Part shown: in pieces, positions 33,576 through 44,099 of the stretch | How the letters are laid out: the number at the start of each line of letters is the position of its first letter | How positions within the stretch are numbered: the first letter of the stretch is position 1 | Source of the DNA: Pseudorasbora parva | Lineage: Eukaryota; Chordata; Actinopteri; Cypriniformes; Gobionidae | Length of the DNA: 64,000 bases | Assembly (NCBI RefSeq): GCF_024679245.1 | Contig: NC_090172.1 | Span: 44,436,054 to 44,500,053 of the forward strand | Direction of reading: 5' to 3' | Position numbers and translations under genes: made by a program | The notes under the pieces: generated by a model | What the model was told of the DNA's origin: nothing | The model's database searches: none | Seen by the model: the letters and a program-made list of their open reading frames with translations, nothing else

Positions 33576-35438
33576 TTAGGGAACAGTGTTCAGGGTGGAT
33601 GATTCAGTTGCAGGAAGGGCGGGAAGGTTGATTTCAGGTATCATGTCTAGTCGTGCTGTACCTGGTCCGTCCTTCTTGTCTTCCTTGTGAGGTTTCTGTC
33701 GGAGGAGCTCTTTCAGGATCTTTATGAGCTCTGTAACTTCAGAAGCAGCTACACTTTCTTTACCAGACGTGGGTTCAGGTCTGGGCCTACCATTGTCCCG
33801 TCGAGAGTGGCCTCTTCGCTGGCTTTTTGGGCGAGGCGGGTCCCAGGATCCTTCAGAGCGATCGCTCTGGTACCGTGGATGGTCGCCATTATGACCACGC
33901 TGCCCTCTGCTGACTTGGAGTGGTTTGGACTCTCTGTTGACGGGTCGGTAACTGTGGTTCTGTTTGGCGCCCTCTAGGGTTAGCTCTGGGTGGTGCTCAG
34001 AGACAGGGCAGATGGTGGGCTGTTTTACAGTCTTTTCAGAAATGGTTTTCTGTTTGACGTAAGCTTTGTGAGCCAAGTCTCTTAACTGTTGCGTGCCCAT
34101 GCTGCGCGGGCACGCCAGCACCCCCAGGTGGTAACTGATGGTAGGGTGCAGGTTTCGGAGGAAAAGAGTTTTGAAGTTGATGTCCTCCTCCATGCCTGGG
34201 TCGTTACGTGCCCCGAAGTAGGCACGTCGCAGTCTGTTATAAAAGTTCTGTGAGGTCTCACGTCGAGCTTGCTTGAGGTCCATGGCAGTGATGAACCCCT
34301 GGTCTGACTCGGGGTCGGAGTACTCACGAATTAGAGCTTGTCGTAGATGCCAGTAGTCCGCTTTGATGGCCTCTGGTTGTCGATCCAGAAAGCTGCGTAC
34401 GTCACGATTAGACGTGGCCCTGAGCAGGTACAGTCTGTCCCAGTTGTTCGCGTGAGCGACAGTTTGCAAGTAAAAGTCTATGTCTTTTAAGTATGCGTGG
34501 ACGTCGTGTCCTCCTGCCGGGTCTGGGCTGAAGGTAGGAATATTTCTGGCCAGCTTGTCAAGGTTCTTTGAAGCTTCGTGGCTGTTGACCTTGACTTCCT
34601 GGAGGGGCGTCCTTTCCTTTGCTGCTGACGGGGATTCGTGGAGACTGGCGGGTGATCTTTTAAACAGGGGGCTGTCGTCCCCCCTCGTAGCTCTTGCTTC
34701 GTGGCTAAAATGTGCGGAGTAACTGGTCAGGGGAAACTCTGTGTTGTGTGTTTCCCCCTTCCGGTAACGTTGCACTATATATGATTGTCTCAGTTCTCTT
34801 TGCACCATGTCAAGTTCATCTTTGAGCTCGTGTCTTTGCTGGATGAGCTCGTCGATCTCGGCTTGTGCCGACTGCAAATGTTTTGCATAGACTTTAGCGT
34901 TAATGTCTCTGTCTTTAAGTTCATCAGTGGCTCTCTCCAGGAGGGATTCGCCACGCCGAAGCTTTTCGTCGAGGTGTTTCCTGGCGTCTTTCTCTGACTG
35001 TACTCGTCGGTCGGTGTCACGACGGAGCTCCTTCAGGGTCTTTTGAAGTCTTTCTATTTCTTTTCTTTGTTCTTTGTCTGTTTCGTCGTCTTTCTCTGTG
35101 TCTAGAAGCTGATCTAGACGAAGCTGGGTGAGGGCTTGGTCTCTCCGGGCCTCCTTGGCTTGAAGCTTTAGCGTTGCTGCCTCCTGTTCCAGGTTGTCGT
35201 AGCTCCCTTCGCTTAGACGTGCCTGTGCGATGAGGACGTGGGCGAGGCTTCCGAGGATCTTGGCCACTTCCTTGTTGGAGTAGCTGTGCGTGGGGTCGTG
35301 TGTCATCAGCTGGTCTAACTCGGTGTCCAGTTGCTCCTCGCTCGGCTGCCCCAGACTTCCTTGACTGGTGGCCGTTAGCGCTTCCAGCCATGTCGTTAGG
35401 CGATCCCACGGGACGGCGGAACTGGGTGCACGGAACAT
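33576..35438 (-). CDS. gag ORF of the gypsy-type element
   Basis: A frame of about 620 codons from ATG 35438; upstream in-frame codons lack an ATG. Residues ~60-240 are a long charged coiled coil rich in Glu, Lys, Arg and Leu. Residues ~290-480 resemble a Ty3/gypsy capsid (DVHAYLKDIDFYLQ.., FLRNLHPTISYHLG). The C-terminus is basic and Arg/Gly/Pro-rich (QRRGHSRRDNGRPRP) and lacks a CCHC zinc knuckle. It ends at TAA 33576-33578. Nucleic-acid binding by the basic tail is an inference. Confidence 0.7.
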   Translation of the reverse strand: MFRAPSSAVPWDRLTTWLEALTATSQGSLGQPSEEQLDTELDQLMTHDPTHSYSNKEVAKILGSLAHVLIAQARLSEGSYDNLEQEAATLKLQAKEARRDQALTQLRLDQLLDTEKDDETDKEQRKEIERLQKTLKELRRDTDRRVQSEKDARKHLDEKLRRGESLLERATDELKDRDINAKVYAKHLQSAQAEIDELIQQRHELKDELDMVQRELRQSYIVQRYRKGETHNTEFPLTSYSAHFSHEARATRGDDSPLFKRSPASLHESPSAAKERTPLQEVKVNSHEASKNLDKLARNIPTFSPDPAGGHDVHAYLKDIDFYLQTVAHANNWDRLYLLRATSNRDVRSFLDRQPEAIKADYWHLRQALIREYSDPESDQGFITAMDLKQARRETSQNFYNRLRRAYFGARNDPGMEEDINFKTLFLRNLHPTISYHLGVLACPRSMGTQQLRDLAHKAYVKQKTISEKTVKQPTICPVSEHHPELTLEGAKQNHSYRPVNRESKPLQVSRGQRGHNGDHPRYQSDRSEGSWDPPRPKSQRRGHSRRDNGRPRPEPTSGKESVAASEVTELIKILKELLRQKPHKEDKKDGPGTARLDMIPEINLPALPATESSTLNTVP

Positions 35439-36039
35439 TACTGCGGACGAAAGAAACACAGCACACACACACACACACAGAGAGAGAGCCAATGCAAGCT
35501 TGTTCTAAGCTAACGAGCTATCGTACGGATAGCTGGGAATTTTGGCTAACTGATCTAGACAGTTAGATAATTAGACAATTCAGACAATTAGGTGGGCGGT
35601 AGCCCTGGGGGGTCACTTGGTGAACTGCTGCTCGGTCGTCCCGGGACTATCTAATTCTCCTTGGGGTCTCTTGGTGAACTGAAAGAAACACAAACGTGAT
35701 AGTCCAACAGTGAGGATAGGAAAGAGCACAGTGGAAACAAACACAAGATGAATTGGTCTGTAATGAAAGGAATGTCAGCGTGCGCGCCGGGAGTGTTAGG
35801 GAAATTAATTGGCTAAATGCTCAAGATATACTAAAATTCGGCTTGTACTATGGGTTATCCCATTTAGCTCATCCGGGGTGGATTGAGGTCGCTTAAGTGG
35901 AAGATTAAATATCAAGAGCAATTTAGAAAAAGGCAAAAGTTTCTGTCAAGTAATGATAAACAAAAGCACTTTTGATACTGTTTGTAATTACCAGACTGAG
36001 CTTTATTCCCACTGGTAGGGGAAAAGAAAAACTTTTGCA

Positions 36040-36220
36040 GAGAGAAAAAAAAAATAATAATAATAATAATTAAAAAATAAAATAAATAATAATAATAATT
36101 TTTAATTAAAAAATTAATTACAATTAAAAATTAAAATTGAAAACTGAAAATTAAAAATAAAAATAAAATTATAAATATAAAATAAAATAAAAAAATTAGA
36201 AGCTCAACTTAATTCAAATT
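36040..36220 (+). repeat. A/T low-complexity tract
   Basis: Almost only A and T, built from AAT, AAAT and AATTAAAA-like words, inside the gypsy-type leader. Confidence 0.85.
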
Positions 36221-36745
36221 AAATTCAAAGCAAGTTTAAATGAAATTTAAATAAGCCTGTAAGGAAAAATCAAATAAAAGAAAGCCAATCAAAAATCTTA
36301 TCCTATAACGATTAATCTCTAAGTGGGAGTTATCCAAATAAAAGAATTAATCAGAAAGGGAGTAGGGATTTAGTGTTGCGCTGACTTAACAGGGTATAAC
36401 CACACGGTGGCGTCCTTCCCTCCAATTGGACTGTCTGTGACTTAAACCTAATTTCACTTTGAGTTAGAGGAAGTTATGTTTCTTTTTAAACTTCAAATTC
36501 GAATAAGGGTGTTTAATCAGCGAGAAAGGAGATTTGGTTGTTGCTAGAAAAATTGTATAAATGAAACTGTGTACAACAGTAAGCAATAAACAATTTATAG
36601 GCTCAAACTTATTTTGTTAAGGCCGAATCAAATAACGGAGAGTGAAACTATCCGAATTTATCCACACGATGGCGCTGTTGCGCCCGCCCTAGACTACAGT
36701 TAGTTAGGCGGAAATGCTCACCAGATGGCTTTGTCTGGTTCTAGA

Positions 36746-36926
36746 GTCGCCCTCCGGCGTGCTGCAAGCGGCGTTGCAATTCTTGAGTCGCCCTCTGGCG
36801 GTTTGCAAGCGGCGTTGCAATTTCTGAGTCGCCCTCGCGTTCTGCAAGCGGCGTTGCAATTCTTGAGTCGCCCTCTGGCGGTTTGCAAGCGGCGTTGCAA
36901 TTTCTGAGTCGCCCTGGCGTTCTGCA
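36746..36926 (+). repeat. 41-bp tandem repeat, about 4.5 copies
   Basis: Units run GAGTCGCCCTCTGGCGGTTT then GCAAGCGGCGTTGCAATTTCT. Two alternating variants (TGGCGGTTT versus CGCGTTC) suggest an 80-bp higher-order unit. Confidence 0.85.
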
Positions 36927-37678
36927 CTTTACTGGCTCTTGCAAATCATTTACAAATGACTGGTGCTCTAGATGCACAAGTAACAAAACGGGTGAACGCA
37001 GGAATTTTCCGTCTGCCTATTCACGCATTTTACATGGACTCCAATAGACATTTATCAATATGGCTGACGGTTTTCAGCATCTCTGATTCAAATGTTTTAG
37101 GTCTCAAGTCTTTGGTTAGCTAAGCCAGACTTAAACCAGGAGTTATCGTTTATCTTAACGATATAATAATTATTCTGAGGCCCCTTATATTGTACAGGAG
37201 AGTCTCGCCCTGTCCCAATCTTCCGCAATGATAGAAACTTTCCGTAGTTCAGATCAAGCGGGATAACGCAACGTACGTGTCTACAGACTTCATCAAAATC
37301 TCGTTATTTTGATGGAACACATAATATATTGCTCGAGTCAAATGTATGGGTTTCCTACAATACATTTGTTTGGAAATCACGCGGATAAAACCTATTGCGC
37401 CTACGGCTGCAGGGTTTTTCGGAGATCACGCGGAGATTTTCGTACCGTTCATATTTCATTAATATAATCCGGCTACTTCAACATTTCTCAGCATCTGTTT
37501 ATGCTTGGGTTCGCCTTGCGCGTACCGTTCAATTCACAAAACAACACCAAAACAAAACGAAACAAAAAAGCGTTTGTGGTTATTAATACCTCAAAAATAC
37601 ACAATGAATAGAATATGAATATCATTCACACATACACAAACGTTTGAAACTTGCCCGCATTTTTCTCCACCAAATACA

Positions 37679-39360
37679 TGTAACAACAACGAGCTTATCA
37701 GTTTAATGTCTCGGGGAATAATTAACTCAAAAGGGATTTAATATTCAATATTCATGAATTTATGAATATGATTTGCCAGTTGTTCATTACGTATTAAAAT
37801 TTTCCGATAGGGAAAATTGTTTAATTAAATACAAGTAACCCTTTATGAAATTGCTTAAAATTATCCTACTAAGTTTGTCCTGCAAATTAGTTATAGATTT
37901 TTCAACATTTTTCTCAATAAAGGGATTACTGCTTTACGAGCGCATAAGAAACATTAACTTTACTGATCAGGACAAGTTCAATATTTCAAATGGTCATACA
38001 GTTTACTTTACTAACATAGTAGCATAAGCAGTTAGGTAACGTTTAGATCGCAAGTTTCATTGACTTTGTGTATGTGGCAGAATGACAGACTCAACTCATT
38101 AAATGTCTTTTGAAGGTTTAATAAACACAGACTAAAAATAACACTACAATTCACACAGAAAGTACATACTAAATATGCATCAAGAGAGTAGAAGTATAGA
38201 TATTAACGAAAGAATACATAAAAGAGAATAATGAATAGACTGAAGTTAGAGAGAGATAAAAGAGAGGGAGAGAGACAAAGAGAGGGAGAGAGAGAGAGAC
38301 AAAGAGAGTGGGGGAGGGTAAGAAACAACTTTCCTTCAGTTCACCAAAATACGACCTTCACGGAGTTAATTTATCCCAACGGGAAAATAACACACCCTCT
38401 TTACAGCAGTAAGAATAAGAATACTTGCATTCTTTTTGGTTTCGTTTTGGCTTCTCGCTTGTGCGCGCGTGCGTTCCGAGTTCAAATGTCCTGCGTGTCC
38501 GGCGGTCCTTTCCGAGGTTGGGAGGGAAGCGGCTGTTTGCTTTAGCGAGGCTTCGTGTTCTTGAAGATCGGATTGTAGAAGAGAAGATTTTTGGAAGGGC
38601 TGAGGCCTGCTTGGAGGGCCTGCATTGGTGGCATGGCTTAAGTGCCAGCCCCCCCCCCGTGGGTGTTTTGGCTCCCACAGGGAGAGTTGAAGAAGTAAGA
38701 GCCAGAGAGTTTCGGAGAAGAGAAGAGAGGGAGCCTGTCTTCACTGGTCTTTTTAAGGTCTGGAAATAGTCCCACCCTCCAGGGTTAGACTTAACCAATG
38801 AGAGTGTTGGGATTTCCCGGCGGGAAATTCCTCAGCAGAATTTATAGCCCTTTGTTTGAAAGTTCGACTCAGTGGGTCTCTGAGTCTTCATACTATAATT
38901 AATGCAACAAACACACACTGCATTTTCTGAATAAGTGATATACATGGAAGTGTAAGTCGTGAAGTGAGCATTAATTTGATAGGAGACATGACATATATGA
39001 GGTTATCTGAACTAGTAATTTGTTAAGACAAAGATAAAAAGATGCAAAATACCATACAGAATAAACATTTTACAAGACAGTTATGTGTTTACATATAATG
39101 TCCTGGGGTGCATGTTCATTTATAGATGGTTTGTCTATAATTTGAGGCAAAAGCTCTGTGTCTTAAACTCTTTGTGTATAAGACTTCATGTGGCCGAATT
39201 CTTTTGGGGGCCATAAAACACCTTATCAGATGGTTTCCAGGGTGACTGAAGAATCCTTCTCTGTTGTGTTGGGGGAAGGTATGCTAGTGAGCACAACTTT
39301 CAAAACATATTTGTTAAATGTAACTGGCGATTGTGTGTTTGATTCGCCTGAGTCGCTACA
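37679..39360 (-). repeat. 5' LTR of the gypsy-type element
   Basis: Differs from the other LTR by one extra C in a C run, two extra T in GTGTTTTGGC, and a small cluster of changes at its low-coordinate end. Confidence 0.85.
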
Positions 39361-39904
39361 CCCGCCTAACGAAGGACTTCTTCCAGGAGAATAACGTTGC
39401 TCTTTTGGACCATCCTGCGTGTTCCCCTGATCTAAATCCCATTGAGAACATTTGGGGATGGATGGCAAGGGAAGTTTACAAAAATGGACGTAATTTCCAG
39501 ACCGTGAATGCCCTTCGTGAAGCTATCTTTACCACATGGAGCAACGTTCCCACCAGCCTCCTGGATCCAGTCACATCAAGCATGCCGAAACGAGTTTTTG
39601 AAGTGATCAACAAGAACGATGGGGCTACTCACTACTGAGTCCTTTTTTGACACTTTTAGTACTGTTGTGCATTTATTTTTGGACTATGGTCTTAAACTTT
39701 TGATCAGCTGATGAATGGCCTGTTTGAGTTAAAATGCAGTTTTCAATAAATTGCCTTCTCTCTATTTTTTGTCTCTTGCTCCTGTTTCTTCTTTTGGCAT
39801 TTTGAAGCAGCACTTACAACCCGGTTATGATCCACAAGTGTGAAATGTGTAAAACTTGCAATGCATCCCCTGGTCTTAAGATTTTGTTCAGGAGTGTGTG
39901 TGTT

Positions 39905-39905
<1 letters not shown>

Positions 39906-39975
<70 letters not shown>
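39906..39975 (+). repeat. (TA)n microsatellite
   Basis: About 35 TA units directly beyond element B, preceded by a short GT run. Confidence 0.95.
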
Positions 39976-39977
<2 letters not shown>

Positions 39978-41250
39978 TACAAGCAGAGTTATTTCATAGA
40001 TAACGTTTAGTGTTCGTTTAGTGATTGTCAAGCATAACAGAATGAATTCAAGACTTACACTTTCATTGCGGAATTTCTCTTTACCATAAAGTGAGATTCT
40101 TTTAAACTAAACGAATGTGCATGTGCCACTCAAACTAGCAATGGATAAAGGAGGAAACAAATGCTATACTGAATATTTCTTTCAGATTGTACTTTGCTGT
40201 TTTGGTGATCGAACAACAAGAAACATCATACCACATTTACAGCATCAAACTGATGTGTCAGTGGTGAATATATGCAGGTTATAAAACATTTTAGGTTTCT
40301 TCTCATTATGTAAGTGCATGTTATTACTGAGAAAACCAAAGGGAAAAAATATACATTAATAATACATTAAGAAATATTTACAGATGATTGTACTATATAT
40401 CAAATATAATAATGTATGAAACATTTATGATAAAAAATGATCTACAAAGAGGTTTGGAAATATGAGCCTGGAAAAGTTGGGTATTTTGAATTTAAAAATG
40501 TGTAGGAACTCTATATTAATTGATGACTATTTTTTTTTTATATAATATTAATAGGGTAATTCCCCCTCAAGTTGTAAATTTAGTTGCCTGGCTATTTTTT
40601 AATTTGCTTACTTAAAAAAAAGAAAGTAAGATTTTTAAAAGATTATGTATTGATATTGCAAAACCACCAGACTGTTAAAATTTGCACTAGAGAATATTTT
40701 TTTATAGCAAGGAGCCAGGACCATCCTAAACTACATATAGCCCAAAATATGACAGCTGTTGTGGTTAACCAAGTTTTTCCCCGCATGTATAAAGGTAATC
40801 ACTCAAAAATGTAAACAAAATCTAAATTTGCAATTGGAACAGGGCTGCATTCCCCGATAACGTTGTCTCTTAGAGCGCTACGAAGACTCTAAAGGTTTAA
40901 CTTAACTGAAGGTATACCATTTCTAGGTGTGTTCCCCGAACTATACCTTAGGACAGGGGTGGGCAACAGTTTTAGTCTGAGGGCCACAGTTACTTTGGCA
41001 AAATAAACGAAGGGCCACACAGGACAAGTTAGACATAGCTACATGATTAAATCGTACAAAATTATTAAATGCAGATATGTATAAGGCTACAGTTACTTTG
41101 ACTTATAGAATATAACGTTATAACTGTTATTCCCTAGTGGCTGCGACCTCTTTCAGCATAACAAAAACACAACAAAATGACCAAAAAAGGTGCCCTAGAA
41201 CGAGTTGAAACAATATGTTAAACTGTTTAATATCTACATAAGGAGGTCGC
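39976..41250. other. AT-rich spacer with a hAT-like terminus
   Basis: No gene recognised. CAGGGGTGGGCAACAGTTTT at 40954 resembles a hAT left terminus followed by the GGGCCACA motif seen in related repeats, but no right end was found. Confidence 0.5.
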
Positions 41251-42538
41251 TTAAAGGGATCCCCTGGTGTTGAGACTTGTATGGCTTAATATAACATAAA
41301 TGATGTCTCTTACTGAATTATGTAGTAGAAAACCCATGAAAGATCTACGTTATTTTAAAAATCGATTTTATATTTGGACCATGGGCGGCGCCATTTTGTT
41401 TGCGTTCTAGGTTGATGACGTAGAGTGGTTGAACTCCTCAATCAGCTGGCATTACCCGTAGCTATTTTTACCACAACGCAACTCGACAATTGTTTCAGAG
41501 TTAAACAAAACCAATGAATTCCTTTGTAATTATACTTAAAACACACTCAAACATACATGTGCACACAAACTCACCTACACAAGTCACAAACAGATCGGCG
41601 GGCGCGCACACGACAGGCTGCTCTGTCTCAATCGAGATGTTGGGCTGCTCAGTCTCCACGACAGGGGCTGAATCTGAAATCGACCCTATACCCTTAAATA
41701 GGGCATTATTTGAAGGGACGGACATTTGTAGTGTTGTCCGACACCATAGTGGACATGTTCGAGTGCAGTCATTCAGTCTCACGTTCCACCGAGTAAAGCC
41801 GATTTACAAACAGCTGTCCGACTTCACGCACTCAAACATACATGTGCACACAAACTCTCTCTCTCACACAGACTCACACACACCCCAACAGATCGGCGCG
41901 AACACACACACACCCCAACAGATCGGCGCGAACACACACACACACGCACGCACTGCGCGCGCATACATAACCCTCAATCTGTGTTGATATCCTGTTCAAC
42001 ACATCCTGTTCCCTAGATAGACTGTTGATAGTAGATTAACTATAATGCCTAATGTGACCAGCAGAGGGAAATATCTAGGTAGGACGATGGGATAAAGTAA
42101 CGTGAAGAAGAGAGGCAGGATGTTTTGGTGATGATGCATGCGATTGAGACAGAGCAGTCAGGTGTGTGTGTGCGCGCCCGCCGATCTGTTTGTGACTTGT
42201 GTAGGTGAGTTTGTGTGCACATGTATGTTTGAGTGTGTTTTAAGTACAATTACAAAGCAATTCATTTGTTTTGTTTAACTCTGAAACAATTTTCGAGTTG
42301 CGTTGTGGTAAAAATAGCAACGGGTAACGCCAGCTGATTGAGGAGTTCAACCACTCTACGTCATCAACCTAGAACGCAAACAAAATGGCGCCGCCCATGG
42401 TCCAAATATAAAATCGATTTTTTAAATAACGTAGATCTTTCATGGGTTTTCTACCACATAATTCAGTAAGAGACATCATTTATGTTATATTAAGCCATAC
42501 AAGTCTCAACACCATGGGATCCCTTTAAGGTATACCTT
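41251..42538. mobile_element. 1.29-kb foldback element with ~390-bp inverted arms
   Basis: It begins TTAAAGGGATCCCCTGGTGT and ends ACACCATGGGATCCCTTTAA. The left arm (to about 41632) and right arm (from about 42145) are nearly perfect inverted copies, including the segment around ACTCTACGTCATCAACCTAG. The centre is unique apart from short CA-rich repeats, one of them a tandem ACCCCAACAGATCGGCGCGA. TTAA at both ends may be the target duplication. Open frames inside follow from the repeats and are not called as genes. Confidence 0.8.
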
Positions 42539-44099
42539 CTTAAGTGCGACGTTAGCGGGTGCTGTCCGTGGCGGCGGTGCTGAATTGGCTTATATTGATG
42601 GCTCAATAATCCATTATTTACTCTATTCAGGGGCTGTTTCACTGCGTTATGCGAAAATAGTATGTTCTTTATAAAAGAAGCACTTCAGAAATAGTTGAAC
42701 TTTCATTTATCATACAAAATTGCACCTAAATTTTACATAATTCTAAAATGAGTGCACGAACCAACAATTATCATGCTCAAACGCATCATGAGCATCATGC
42801 GTCATTTAAATTATTACAATTTATACCAAAGTCTGTTTAAATACTCGATTCTGATTGGCTGGAAGGTGTGCAGTAAAACCGTTAAATGCACAGGTAGTTC
42901 CAGTCAGTTTGATTACAGTTCGAAATTAATCCGCCACAATAAGAGTGACAGTAGTGGCAGTCAGACTGCAGTATCAACCACAGATATGTCTATACGTATA
43001 ACGTTCCATATCTATGGCAACATTAAGTGACATAAGACATGAGGTGACACACAGAAGCCAATGGCACATGTCTATGCGCGGATAATGTACATATCTATGA
43101 TGCGCGTAGTGGCACTTCATTGTCATGTCACCGACATTATCGTGACTGACAGTGACGACACCTGCATGACACCGAGTTGCGGAACATGTCGCCGTGTGAC
43201 GTGCGTTTTTTACAGTCTATGATGGTCGTAACGCCTACTGACAGACTCGAGCACCTATACTGACGTGACACAAAATCCTAAATAAATAGCCTAATTTTGT
43301 TGTATTTTAGATGTCAATAAAACGCATTAAAGTCAGTAATATATTTTTTAAACATGTTATTTGTGTCACGTCTGTATTTTGGCATGTACCACTGAATGTT
43401 TTGTAATAGCCTACGTCACCCATTATAGGAAAAACACGAAATAAATCGGGTCAGTACGACTACACTGTAAAAAAAAGGCAAATTTTGAACTTTTGCAGTA
43501 CAAGCGACTTGGATGTTTAAGTTATTTCAACTTAAATTATGTTAAACTGACTTTAAAAAATAAGTTACATCTTGTATAACTAATAAAAAGAAGTTTAACA
43601 TTTCTTAACTTATTTTGATGAGTTAAAACAACGTAAAAACATATGTTGTCATAACTTTTTGAACATATAATTTTTTACAGTGTACAAATAAGGCATTAAC
43701 AGTCGCGTCCGTTACTGTAAAACTTTATTTTTGCGTGACATACTGACATTAGCCCTACGACATACTGACATTGCGACATCTGAGATCTAGAACCTCAACA
43801 AGCAAGCAAAACATTTTTTCACCTCCAAGCCTAATAAACCTGAAAAACTCCATGTCTAATTTCACGAAAACAATCACCAAAACCGAAATTTCCAACTGTT
43901 TTATTTTTTTATGTTTTATTAGCCTATTACTTAATTTAATGCATTAAATGTAGGCTAATGTGTCTTTAGTAGCCTATGTGGTTAAAGACGGGGGTTTATT
44001 TCACACTGGGCTACGATGATTCGTTCAAATAAAGATTGCCTTGTCACTGCAGTGTTGCCTTTCATTCATAAATAATTTTAAATGAATCCATTAAATAAT
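42539..44099. other. spacer with a MITE
   Basis: Apart from the MITE at 43463-43682 I see no gene. The sequence is AT-rich with a patch of short direct repeats (GTGAC, ACTGACA) between 43070 and 43280. Confidence 0.5.
43463..43682. mobile_element. TA-flanked MITE
   Basis: Termini CACTGTAAAAAAAA and TTTTTTACAGTG form an inverted repeat bounded by TA on each side (43461-43462, 43683-43684). It is 220 bp, AT-rich and non-coding, which fits a Tc1/mariner-type MITE. Confidence 0.75.

Larger units (their letters stand above)
35439..37678 (-). other. 5' leader of the gypsy-type element
   Basis: A 2.2-kb leader lies between the 5' LTR and gag. It contains a 41-bp tandem array (36746-36926) and an A/T-only low-complexity stretch (36040-36220). 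Minus-strand sequence directly after the LTR reads TGTATTTGGTGGAGAA; a TGG starts six bases in, but I could not match it to a tRNA 3' end. No convincing ORF was seen. Confidence 0.5.
29575..39360 (-). mobile_element. 9.8-kb Ty3/gypsy-type LTR element, internally deleted
   Basis: Long direct repeats 29575-31252 (1678 bp) and 37679-39360 (1682 bp) start TGTAACAACAAC and end GTCGCTACA. CCCG is duplicated outside (29571-29574, 39361-39364). The gag and protease ORFs and the polypurine tract place it on the minus strand. The LTRs differ by about a handful of changes, so insertion is recent. Gag, protease and part of integrase are present; reverse transcriptase and RNase H were not found. An endogenous-retrovirus assignment cannot be excluded, but no envelope gene was seen. 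Confidence 0.85.
28850..39638 (+). pseudogene. transposase of element B, frameshifted and interrupted
   Basis: The 5' part (about 28850-29574) shows a DNA-binding region (GRPKKISPALSRRIRR) and the first catalytic block ([10 protein letters not shown]..), with frame breaks near 29210 and 29450. It is cut after QLDNAAIHKA by the 9.8-kb LTR element. The 3' part (39365-39638) resumes with a PDLNPIENIWGWM block and ends at a stop. The two halves join across one copy of the CCCG target site. Confidence 0.75.
28561..39895 (+). mobile_element. Tc1-like element B, split by an LTR retrotransposon
   Basis: Long terminal inverted repeats of about 220 bp are visible: 28561-28780 (ACTCCTGAACAAAATCTTAA..) pairs with 39666-39895 (..TTAAGATTTTGTTCAGGAGT). 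Between them a plus-strand transposase reading is broken at 29574 and resumes at 39361. Without the insertion the element is about 1.55 kb. The left end joins element A with no TA. Confidence 0.8.

Noticed and set aside
39743..39982. Ile/Tyr-rich minus-strand frame
   Set aside because: Translation of a (TA)n microsatellite plus the element B terminus.
41883..41943. Possible CRISPR-like direct repeats (ACCCCAACAGATCGGCGCGA twice)
   Set aside because: Only two tandem copies with CA-rich spacer, within a eukaryotic foldback element; not a CRISPR array.
41514..42249. His/Thr-rich frames over CA repeats
   Set aside because: Created by CA-rich simple sequence and the inverted arms of the foldback element.
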